A stretch of 5,299 bases of DNA from positions 1 through 5,299 of the forward strand of contig JADCFR010000396.1 in NCBI GenBank assembly GCA_020249415.1, given 5' to 3'. Positions 1-5,299 of this stretch are shown here, piece after piece. How positions within the stretch are numbered: position 1 is the first letter of the stretch; every line of letters starts with the position of its first letter. The translations under genes and the position numbers were made by a program. Source of the DNA: Roseomonas sp. (GTDB lineage: Bacteria; Pseudomonadota; Alphaproteobacteria; Acetobacterales; Acetobacteraceae). The notes below the pieces were generated by a model. The model made no database searches. It was given only the letters and a program-made list of their open reading frames with translations, and was not told the origin of the DNA.

Positions 1-1091
1 AAGGCGCCGGTGAAGCCGCCAATCTGATGGCTGACAAAGACCATGCCGAAAATCGTCGCCAGCCAGCGCAAGCCCCAATTGCGCGCGCAAAGGGCAAGGC
101 TTGGCGGCACGGTGGAAAGCCAGAGCAGGCCCATGAGTGCCGAGAAGATCATGACATTCAAAGCGGTCTTGTCGGACAGCAAAAACACCGTCATCAGCAC
201 GGCGCGGGCAGCGAAAATCCCCACCAGCAATTCGCGCCGCTTCCAGCGTTGCGACAATTCCCCGGCCGCCAAGGAACCGATGATGTTGAACAGCCCGATC
301 ATGGAAATGGCACCGGCGCCGACATAAAGCGGCAGGCCGCAGCTATGCACAAAGCCCGGCAGATGCACGGTCAGGAAGGAGACATGCAGCCCGCAAACAA
401 AATTGCCGGAAGACAAATACCAGAAGCTTGGGTCACGCAAAGCGCGCCCCATGGCGGAACGCGCGGTTTCATTATCCGCTGCCACACCCGGCGCGGGCGC
501 CGGCTGCTTATCGGCCAGCGGCAGGGCAAGCGGAATCATGAACAGGGTCGCAATCGCCATGGCGAATAGCGCGCCCTGCCAGCCAAAGCCCTGAATGGCG
601 AAACCCGCCAGCGGCACCACCAGAAACTGCCCCGCCGAGGAGCCAGCCGTGCCAAGCCCTGTCGCGCGCCCGCGCATTTCCGGCGGCAACATGCGCGTCA
701 GGCTCGCGATAATGGTCGGCATGCCCGCGGCCGAGACCGCCATGCCCATGATGAAGCCGGCAAAGAAGGTGAAGGGCAGCACGGAATCCGACAGCGCCAT
801 ACCCAATATGCCGATGCAGTACAGCAGGGCACCGCCCATCACCACGCGCCGACCACCGAAGCGATCCGCAAGCTGGCCCATGAAGGGCTGGCTGATGCCA
901 TTGATCAGCACTTGCAGCCCGATGGCAAAGGCGAAGTCCCGCGCCGCCCAGCCATGCTCGGCGGTCATGGGGGCGAGGAACAGGCCAAAGGATTGGCGCA
1001 AGCCCATGGCGAGCATGGCGCCGCAAACGGCGCAGGTGATCACCAGGGCAATAGGCAGGGCGAGCGGGCGGGCAGTCGCGGTCTGGGTCAT
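1..1091 (-). CDS. MFS transporter, partial (C-terminus off the left edge)
   Basis: Inner-membrane secondary transporter of the major facilitator superfamily, probably for a small organic anion. The frame is open from ATG at 1091 to the window edge (363 codons). It is missing perhaps 35-50 residues of a roughly 400-residue protein. Hydrophobic segments are seen near residues 10-31, 53-72, 83-100, 105-128, 143-166, 169-192, then a hydrophilic central loop (193-221), then 222-248, 255-277, 286-305, 310-334 and 341-363, i.e. 11 of 12 helices. The loop after helix 2 has the MFS signature motif A, GQLADRFGGRR (72-82). The GLRQSFGLFLAPM stretch (30-42) and the DPSFW...VHLPGFV region (220-248) resemble YcxA-like/monocarboxylate-type MFS proteins, from memory of the family. 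The start is chosen because codon 1 opens the MFS frame and GGTGGG lies 3 nt upstream, a rather short spacing. It is read away from the tRNA genes, and its substrate is unknown. Confidence 0.9.
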   Translation of the reverse strand, partial: MTQTATARPLALPIALVITCAVCGAMLAMGLRQSFGLFLAPMTAEHGWAARDFAFAIGLQVLINGISQPFMGQLADRFGGRRVVMGGALLYCIGILGMALSDSVLPFTFFAGFIMGMAVSAAGMPTIIASLTRMLPPEMRGRATGLGTAGSSAGQFLVVPLAGFAIQGFGWQGALFAMAIATLFMIPLALPLADKQPAPAPGVAADNETARSAMGRALRDPSFWYLSSGNFVCGLHVSFLTVHLPGFVHSCGLPLYVGAGAISMIGLFNIIGSLAAGELSQRWKRRELLVGIFAARAVLMTVFLLSDKTALNVMIFSALMGLLWLSTVPPSLALCARNWGLRWLATIFGMVFVSHQIGGFTGA

Positions 1092-1125
1092 GCACCCACC
1101 ATGTCATTTTGCGCGGGGGCCATGC

Positions 1126-1137
1126 AAGCCAAGGCTT
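1126..1137. repeat. Short inverted repeat AAGCC-AA-GGCTT
   Basis: A perfect 5-bp inverted repeat with a 2-nt centre lies between the MFS start codon (35 bp away) and the -35 box of the tRNA-His promoter (6 bp away). It could be a regulator binding site for either unit. An inverted repeat this short can also arise by chance in GC-rich DNA, and no regulator gene lies beside it. Confidence 0.2.
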
Positions 1138-1142
1138 CGCGG

Positions 1143-1172
1143 TTGACGCCGCCCCGCGCCCGGGCCTATCTC
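1143..1172 (+). promoter_or_regulatory. Sigma-70-type promoter of tRNA-His
   Basis: TTGACG (1143-1148) matches the -35 consensus at five of six positions. It is followed after 18 nt by TATCTC (1167-1172) as the -10 box. The expected transcription start is near 1179-1180, about 5 nt before the tRNA 5' end at 1185, which is the usual geometry for a tRNA gene. The stretch from -10 to the start (AGCGCTG) is GC-rich, as in stable-RNA promoters under stringent control. That regulation is inferred from base composition only. Confidence 0.6.
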
Positions 1173-1184
1173 AGCGCTGTTGGT

Positions 1185-1261
1185 GGCGGCCATAGCTCAG
1201 TCGGTAGAGCGCCAGGTTGTGGTCTTGGATGTCACGGGTTCGAGTCCCGTTGGTCGCCCCA
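1185..1261 (+). tRNA. tRNA-His (anticodon GTG)
   Basis: A full cloverleaf can be drawn. The acceptor stem is GCGGCCA (1186-1192) with TGGTCGC (1251-1257), including one G-U pair. The D arm is GCTC/GAGC (1195-1198, 1207-1210) with GG in the loop. The anticodon stem is CCAGG/CTTGG (1212-1216, 1224-1228) around loop TTGTGGT, giving GTG at 1219-1221. The T arm is ACGGG/CCCGT around TTCGAGT. The extra 5' G-1 (1185) stands opposite C73 (1258), the identity pair read by standard bacterial histidyl-tRNA synthetase. The 3' CCA is encoded (1259-1261). The molecule decodes CAC and CAU. It has its own promoter and runs toward the oppositely oriented tRNA-Leu gene. Confidence 0.97.
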
Positions 1262-1296
1262 ATATCCCCATCCCGACAATTTGCGCTGAATTGGAA

Positions 1297-1379
1297 TGCC
1301 CCCAGGGAGACTCGAACTCCCATGCCCTTACGGGCGGACGATTTTGAGTCGTCTGCGTCTACCGTTCCGCCACAGGGGC
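1297..1379 (-). tRNA. tRNA-Leu (anticodon CAA)
   Basis: This class II tRNA of 83 nt decodes UUG. Read on the minus strand, the acceptor stem GCCCCTG (1379-1373) pairs with TGGGGGC (1304-1298) using two G-U type pairs, and the discriminator base is A (1297), as expected for leucine. The anticodon stem GACGA/TCGTC encloses the loop CTCAAAA, with CAA at 1346-1344. The long variable arm folds as GCCC-GTAA-GGGC (1335-1324), which fits a leucine tRNA. The T arm GGGAG/CTCCC encloses TTCGAGT. CCA is not encoded (the next bases read TTC), so it must be added after transcription, unlike the neighbouring tRNA-His. Confidence 0.97.
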
Positions 1380-1391
1380 AACGCATAGCTT

Positions 1392-1420
1392 TTCTTACCC
1401 AAGCTGCGGGCCGGGGTCCA
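1392..1420 (-). promoter_or_regulatory. Possible promoter of tRNA-Leu
   Basis: On the minus strand TGGACC (1420-1415, four matches to TTGACA) is followed after 17 nt by TAAGAA (1397-1392, three matches to TATAAT). The tRNA begins 12 nt after the -10 box, the same geometry as the tRNA-His promoter. The boxes are weak. The alternative is read-through from the SDR operon, whose stop codon lies 49 bp upstream of the tRNA. Confidence 0.3.
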
Positions 1421-1428
1421 GAGGGGGG

Positions 1429-2199
1429 TCAGAACAGCGAATAGCCACCATCAATCACCAGGCAATCGCCGGAATGATAGGCGGAAGCGTCGCTTGCCAG
1501 ATAAACCGCGATGCCGCCGAAATCCGCGGGCTGGCCCCAGCGCCTGGCGGGGATGCGGGGCAGTACGGCGCCACTGAAACGCTCATCCGCCACATTGCCG
1601 GCGGTCATGGCGGTTTCGATCCAGCCGGGCAGGATGGCATTGGCGCGAATGCCATGCCGGGCCAGCTCCACCGCCAAGGCGCGGATCATGGCGACCAACG
1701 CGCCCTTGGTGGCGCCGTAATGCGCATTGCGTGCGGCCCCTTCAATGGCAGCGAGGGAGGCTGTAGCCACCAGGGAACCACCGCCGCCGCGTTCCACCAT
1801 ATGCCGCGCGGCGGCGCGCAGGGTGAAAAAGGCGCCGTCCAGATTGATGCGCATCACGCGTTGCCATTCGGCGGTTTCCAGCGCCGTGAAGCGCGACGGA
1901 TGGCCATAGGTACCGGCATTGGCGAAGCAGGCATCAACGCGGCCAAGCTGTGCGACGGTTTCCGCGAAGGCGCGTTCCACCGCCGCTTCATCGCTGATAT
2001 CGCAAATGAGCGCATGCAGGCGCACACCAAGCGGCTTCAGGCTTTCCAGCGCGGCTGCATTCTTCCCGGCATTGCTACCCCAAATCGCGATATCCGCACC
2101 CGCTTCGGCGAGGGCGCGGGCCATGCCAAGCCCAATCCCGGAATTGCCGCCTGTGATCAGCGCCACCTTGCCGCTGAGATCAAAGGGCCGGTACGTCAT
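1429..2199 (-). CDS. Short-chain dehydrogenase/reductase (SDR) family oxidoreductase
   Basis: Soluble NAD(P)-dependent oxidoreductase acting on an alcohol or ketone; the substrate is unknown. At 256 residues it has the usual length of a classical SDR and all the key residues. These are the cofactor-binding TGGNSGIG (16-23), the D67 region (CDIS), NAG (94-96), the active-site N119, S148, Y161 and K165 (YGATK), and the PGWIET turn (191-196). The C-terminus ends in VIDGGYSLF, typical of the family. The end of strand 2 reads IWGSN (39-43), without the acidic residue that marks strict NAD use, so cofactor choice is open. It is the last gene of a three-gene operon. Its ATG follows the stop codon of the hydroxyacid dehydrogenase by 3 nt, and its Shine-Dalgarno is weak (GGCGGG 10 nt upstream), so translation probably depends on coupling to the upstream gene. 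No clear terminator follows the stop. Confidence 0.95.
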   Translation of the reverse strand: MTYRPFDLSGKVALITGGNSGIGLGMARALAEAGADIAIWGSNAGKNAAALESLKPLGVRLHALICDISDEAAVERAFAETVAQLGRVDACFANAGTYGHPSRFTALETAEWQRVMRINLDGAFFTLRAAARHMVERGGGGSLVATASLAAIEGAARNAHYGATKGALVAMIRALAVELARHGIRANAILPGWIETAMTAGNVADERFSGAVLPRIPARRWGQPADFGGIAVYLASDASAYHSGDCLVIDGGYSLF

Positions 2200-2202
2200 G
2201 CT

Positions 2203-3159
2203 TCAGTAACCCGCCTTGCGGTCCACCACTTCCTTGAGCGGCGCGCCATCCAGAAAGCGGCGCAGATTGTCCACCAGCAGCGCCGCCACCATCGAATCCC
2301 GCGCCGGATGCAGCCCGCCAATATGCGGCAGCACCAGGATGTTTTCCGCGCTCCAGAAAGGGTCATCCTTGGGCAAAGGCTCCTGGCGAAACACATCCAG
2401 GATGGCACCGGCAATGGTGCCGGCTTTCGCGGCAGCGACCAGGGCCGCATCATCAATCAAGGCGCCGCGACCGAAATTGAGCAGCCAGGCGGTTTTTTTC
2501 ATGCGCGCAAGCCGCGCGGCATTGATGATGTTCTCGGTCTCAGGCGTGGCCGGCAGCAACAGCACCACGAAATCGGAATGTGCGAGTACTTCATCGGTTT
2601 CGGCGGGCGTATAGACGCGGTCCACATGTGGCAGGGTGCCGGGCGCGCGGCGCGTGCCGATCACGCGCATTTCAAGTACTGCCGCCTTGCGCGCCAATTC
2701 CTGGCCGATGGCGCCAAGGCCAAGAATGCCAAGGGTCTGCCCCGCCAGTGTCGTGGAAACGCGTCGCGTCCAGGTGGCGGCGGCATTGTCACCGACAATC
2801 GCGGCATAGGGCTTGGTGATGTGAAACAGCGCGCCCAGAATGTTTTCCGGCATTTGCACGCGATGCGTCCCGCGCGCGCAGGTCAGCGCCAGGCCAGGCG
2901 GCAGATCAGCCCGCGCCAGCCAATGTTCCACGCCGGCGGTCAGTGCTTGTGCCCAGCGGAGCTTCGGCATTTGCGCAAGCATGCCGGCTGGTGGCCCCCA
3001 GGTCAGCATCGCCTCCGCTTCCTGCATTTGTTCGGCTGTTGGCGTTGCGTTGCGCGGTAATTCCTCAAGCCGAATGCGCTGGTCCAGCCCGGCATCGGTG
3101 ATGGCCTTGCGATAGGCATCCGCGCCATCGGTCCAGAGCAGGAAAAGCGGTTTGGTCAT
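2203..3159 (-). CDS. D-2-hydroxyacid dehydrogenase (NAD(P)-dependent)
   Basis: Cytoplasmic enzyme of the D-isomer-specific 2-hydroxyacid dehydrogenase family, interconverting a 2-keto acid and a D-2-hydroxy acid. Its 318 residues are the normal length. The N-terminal substrate domain (about 1-105) is followed by the Rossmann domain with GLGAIG (147-152). The catalytic triad is visible as R231 (NFGRG), E260 (DVFRQEP) and H279 (PHIGG). After the second strand comes GTRR (168-171). The arginines in place of an acidic residue point to NADP(H), as in the glyoxylate/hydroxypyruvate reductases, to which PLPKDDPFW (261-269) also bears some likeness. The true substrate cannot be told. The start is supported by GAGG 5 nt upstream. 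The gene begins 7 nt after the ligase stop and ends 3 nt before the SDR start, so all three are likely co-transcribed and coupled. Confidence 0.95.
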   Translation of the reverse strand: MTKPLFLLWTDGADAYRKAITDAGLDQRIRLEELPRNATPTAEQMQEAEAMLTWGPPAGMLAQMPKLRWAQALTAGVEHWLARADLPPGLALTCARGTHRVQMPENILGALFHITKPYAAIVGDNAAATWTRRVSTTLAGQTLGILGLGAIGQELARKAAVLEMRVIGTRRAPGTLPHVDRVYTPAETDEVLAHSDFVVLLLPATPETENIINAARLARMKKTAWLLNFGRGALIDDAALVAAAKAGTIAGAILDVFRQEPLPKDDPFWSAENILVLPHIGGLHPARDSMVAALLVDNLRRFLDGAPLKEVVDRKAGY

Positions 3160-3164
3160 GGTGG

Positions 3165-3168
3165 CCTC
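3165..3168 (-). promoter_or_regulatory. Ribosome binding site of the hydroxyacid dehydrogenase
   Basis: GAGG lies 5 nt before the ATG at 3159 and overlaps the TGA stop codon (3169-3167) of the ligase gene, so a ribosome ending on the ligase stops on the site used to start the next gene. This decides the start codon and suggests translational coupling. Confidence 0.65.
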
Positions 3169-5263
3169 AGGCTTTCACAATCAGCGCATCCACCGCCACA
3201 GCGTCACTGCCGGCGATGATGATGGGGTTCACATCGAGCTCAGCGATCACATCGCGCTGATCGGCGGCGAATTCCGAGAGCCGGACGATGATATCCGCAA
3301 GCCGATCCATATCCGCCGCCGGCGCACCACGGAAGCCTTCCAGTGCCGCACGACCTTTCAGACGGCCAAGCAAATCGCGTGCTTCCGTCTTGGTAACAGG
3401 CGCCAGCGCCAAGGCTGAATCGCGCATCAATTCCACCAGGACACCGCCCAGGCCCACCACCACCAGCGGCCCCATCAGCGGATCAATTCGCGCGCCGACC
3501 ATGATTTCGACGCCTGGCTTCGCCATGGGTTGCACCAGCACGCCATTGATGCGGGCATTCGGCGCGTGATGCTTGGCATTGGCCATGACAGCGCGGAAGG
3601 CATCGCGCAATTCAGCCTCATCCTTCAGCTTCAGGCGGATCACGCCCGCTTCGGTCTTATGCGGCAAATCGGGGCTTTCCACCTTGATCGCCACCGGCCA
3701 GCCAAGGGCCTTGGCGGCGGCGAGAGCCTCCTCTTCCGTATTGGTCAGGCGTTCGGGCACCACCGGCACACCATAAGCGGCCAGCACCTGCTTCGCTTCG
3801 CGTTCCGTCAGCGTGCGATCTTGCGCGGCCTTGATCAACGTGGCCGCTTCCTGCGCGGCTTCCGGGCGCGCGAGCCGTTGGTAGTGGCGCGGGCCGGCGC
3901 TGCGCCGTTCCTCGCGCTTATGCCAATGATCCAGCGTGGCAAAGCAACGATCCATGGACCGGAACAGGCCGATGCGCGGGTTTTGCTCCGCCTCATGGGA
4001 GCCATGGCCTTCCAGCCATTCCGTTGTCCACACCACGCAAATCGGCTTGTCGTGCTTTTCCGCAATGGCGGCCAATTCGCCGGGGCGTTTGGCGGAAAGC
4101 TCGGTCGAATAAATCTGCGCATAAAGCAGCGTGCCGTAATGATCTTCGCCGAGCATGGCGGAAGCGCAAGCGGTCAGGCTTTCCGGGTCATTCGCGACTT
4201 GTGCGGTGACATCGCAGGGATTGCGCGCAGAACCGAAATCCGGAATTCGCGATTCCAAAATGGCCTGCACCGGCGGGGTTGGCTGTGGCAGCGGAATGCC
4301 ACGTTCTTCCGCGCGGTCAGCCGACATGATCGCGGCGCCGGCCGAGACCGCCACCACCGCCACACCGCGCGCCTTGGGCTTTGGTGCCTTTGCCATGAAG
4401 GAAGCGGTTTCCACCATGGCTTCGAAATTATCCACGAGTATCGCGCCCGCGCGTTCAAAGGCCGCGCGATAAGCGGCTTGGGAGCCTGCAAGTGACCCGG
4501 TATGGGACATCGCCGCCGCCGCGCCCTGTTCACCGGTGCCGAGTTTGAAGACAATCAGCGGCTTGTCGGCAGCATCCGCGATGCGCGCCGCTTCAATGAA
4601 GCGCATCGGGTCCGGCATGCCTTCAAACACGCAGGCAATCGCGCGGCAGCCCGGATCATCCGCCAGGAAGGAAACGCAATCCGCCACATCAATATCGGAA
4701 GAATTGCCGGTGGTGAGCAAATGGCTCACGGACACACCGCGCATGACCGCCTGCGCGAGCGAAAAACCAAGCGCGCCCGATTGGCTTACCAGGCCCACCG
4801 CATGCGGCAAGGGTGCTTCCATCGGCGGTGGGATCATGAACGTGATGCCGGCTTTACTGCCAAAATTCAACATGCCGATGCAATTTGGCCCAACAATGCG
4901 CATGCCCGCATCGCGCCCAATCGCCGCCAGGCGCTGCTGTGCGGCGATATCCTCTGGCCGTCCGGTTTCGGAAAAGCCAGAGGCATAGATCATCACGCCA
5001 CCAACACCGGCCTTGGCGCAATCGCTGGCGATTTCTTCCACCGCATCCTTGGCGGCGACCACGATGCAGCAATCCGGCACTTCCGGCAGCGCTGCCACGG
5101 AAGCAAAACAAGGCCGCTCACCAATCTTCTCATAGCGGCTATTCACCAGATAGAGCCGCCCCGTATAGCCAGACAGCGCGCTGATGGTGCGATCCGCGAA
5201 AGACCCCGCGCGCGGGGAGGCACCAATCACGGCGATGGATGCAGGATCGAACAAGCGCTTCAT
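3167..5263 (-). CDS. NDP-forming acyl-CoA ligase (acetate--CoA ligase family, fused alpha-beta)
   Basis: Cytoplasmic enzyme expected to catalyse acid + CoA + ATP <-> acyl-CoA + ADP + Pi through a phosphohistidine; the acid is unknown. The order over 698 residues is: CoA-binding Rossmann domain (about 5-130, AVIGAS at 11-16, GPNCIG at 125-130), succinyl-CoA-ligase-like domains (about 153-450, SQSGALG at 160-166), linker, and a C-terminal ATP-grasp domain (about 484-697). H254 in MSHTGSLAG is the expected phosphorylated histidine, with E214 as its likely partner. H535 in LPHKTEAGV matches the second histidine of the beta domain, K527 (VAIKV) is the likely ATP contact, and DVNP (677-680) the metal site. 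There is no C-terminal GNAT domain, so it is not a Pat-type lysine acetyltransferase. Pimeloyl-, feruloyl- and acetyl-CoA ligases share this layout. The ATG at 5263 has no Shine-Dalgarno and the frame stays open to the window edge (12 more codons, including VYRHAD), so the true start may lie upstream. Confidence 0.93.
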   Translation of the reverse strand: MKRLFDPASIAVIGASPRAGSFADRTISALSGYTGRLYLVNSRYEKIGERPCFASVAALPEVPDCCIVVAAKDAVEEIASDCAKAGVGGVMIYASGFSETGRPEDIAAQQRLAAIGRDAGMRIVGPNCIGMLNFGSKAGITFMIPPPMEAPLPHAVGLVSQSGALGFSLAQAVMRGVSVSHLLTTGNSSDIDVADCVSFLADDPGCRAIACVFEGMPDPMRFIEAARIADAADKPLIVFKLGTGEQGAAAAMSHTGSLAGSQAAYRAAFERAGAILVDNFEAMVETASFMAKAPKPKARGVAVVAVSAGAAIMSADRAEERGIPLPQPTPPVQAILESRIPDFGSARNPCDVTAQVANDPESLTACASAMLGEDHYGTLLYAQIYSTELSAKRPGELAAIAEKHDKPICVVWTTEWLEGHGSHEAEQNPRIGLFRSMDRCFATLDHWHKREERRSAGPRHYQRLARPEAAQEAATLIKAAQDRTLTEREAKQVLAAYGVPVVPERLTNTEEEALAAAKALGWPVAIKVESPDLPHKTEAGVIRLKLKDEAELRDAFRAVMANAKHHAPNARINGVLVQPMAKPGVEIMVGARIDPLMGPLVVVGLGGVLVELMRDSALALAPVTKTEARDLLGRLKGRAALEGFRGAPAADMDRLADIIVRLSEFAADQRDVIAELDVNPIIIAGSDAVAVDALIVKA

Positions 5264-5299
5264 ATCGGCATGGCGATAGACGCTGCGCTGGGTGATGGA

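Noticed and set aside
508..1107. A 199-codon minus-strand frame beginning with an ATG just upstream of the MFS start
   Set aside because: It is a shifted frame of the MFS gene: the translation is rich in His, Arg, Trp and Cys and lacks transporter motifs, whereas the other frame shows motif A and regular helices.
1277..1293. Hairpin CAATT-tgcgctg-AATTG between the two tRNA genes as a bidirectional terminator
   Set aside because: The stem is only 5 bp and AT-rich, and no T-run follows on either strand, so it does not look like an intrinsic terminator.
1185..1379. tRNA genes as attachment sites of an integrated element
   Set aside because: No integrase, no repeated tRNA 3' fragment and no change in composition are seen nearby; both flanks are ordinary metabolic genes.
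1171..1444. Small open frames on both strands across the tRNA genes
   Set aside because: They run through the two well-folded tRNA genes and have no supporting ribosome binding site or recognisable protein family.
1474..3060. A 528-codon open frame on the plus strand
   Set aside because: It lies antisense across the SDR and hydroxyacid dehydrogenase genes, which have full sets of family motifs. Its own translation has low-complexity His/Gln/Arg/Gly-rich composition and no recognisable domain. Long antisense frames are common in GC-rich genes.
3530..4495. A 321-codon open frame on the plus strand
   Set aside because: It is antisense to the middle of the acyl-CoA ligase and arginine/histidine-rich, with no domain; a shadow of codon bias.

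Overview
The window is GC-rich bacterial chromosome carrying ordinary metabolic genes around two tRNA genes. Codon choice, the style of the proteins and the sigma-70-like tRNA promoter suggest an alphaproteobacterium, perhaps in or near the Acetobacteraceae/Rhodospirillales. That placement is an inference from sequence style. I see no insertion sequence, integrase, phage gene, CRISPR array or toxin-like cassette.

Layout from left to right. Positions 1-1091 (minus strand) hold the first 363 codons of a major facilitator superfamily (MFS) transporter whose C-terminus lies beyond the left edge. A 93-bp gap follows, with a good sigma-70-type promoter firing rightward into a tRNA-His(GTG) gene (1185-1261, plus). 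Thirty-five bp further on, tail to tail with it, is tRNA-Leu(CAA) (1297-1379, minus). From 1429 to the right edge the minus strand carries three tightly packed genes, transcribed right to left. They are a two-domain-type NDP-forming acyl-CoA ligase (3167-5263, start possibly beyond the right edge), a D-2-hydroxyacid dehydrogenase (2203-3159) and a classical short-chain dehydrogenase/reductase, SDR (1429-2199). The intergenic gaps are 7 and 3 nt, so this is almost certainly one operon with translational coupling.

How the genes may work together: the ligase joins a carboxylic acid to CoA at the cost of ATP to ADP + Pi, or makes ATP in reverse. The two dehydrogenases interconvert hydroxy and keto groups. 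Together they look like part of a catabolic route for an organic, possibly aromatic or hydroxylated, acid. The MFS protein resembles carboxylate-type transporters and could bring in such a substrate, but the two tRNA genes separate it from the operon, so that link is speculative. The substrate cannot be read from the sequence.

I found no convincing undescribed system. The points most worth a second look are the three-gene operon of unknown substrate, the canonical G-1:C73 tRNA-His in what looks like an alphaproteobacterium, the uncertain ligase start, and the lack of a visible terminator between the convergent tRNA genes.
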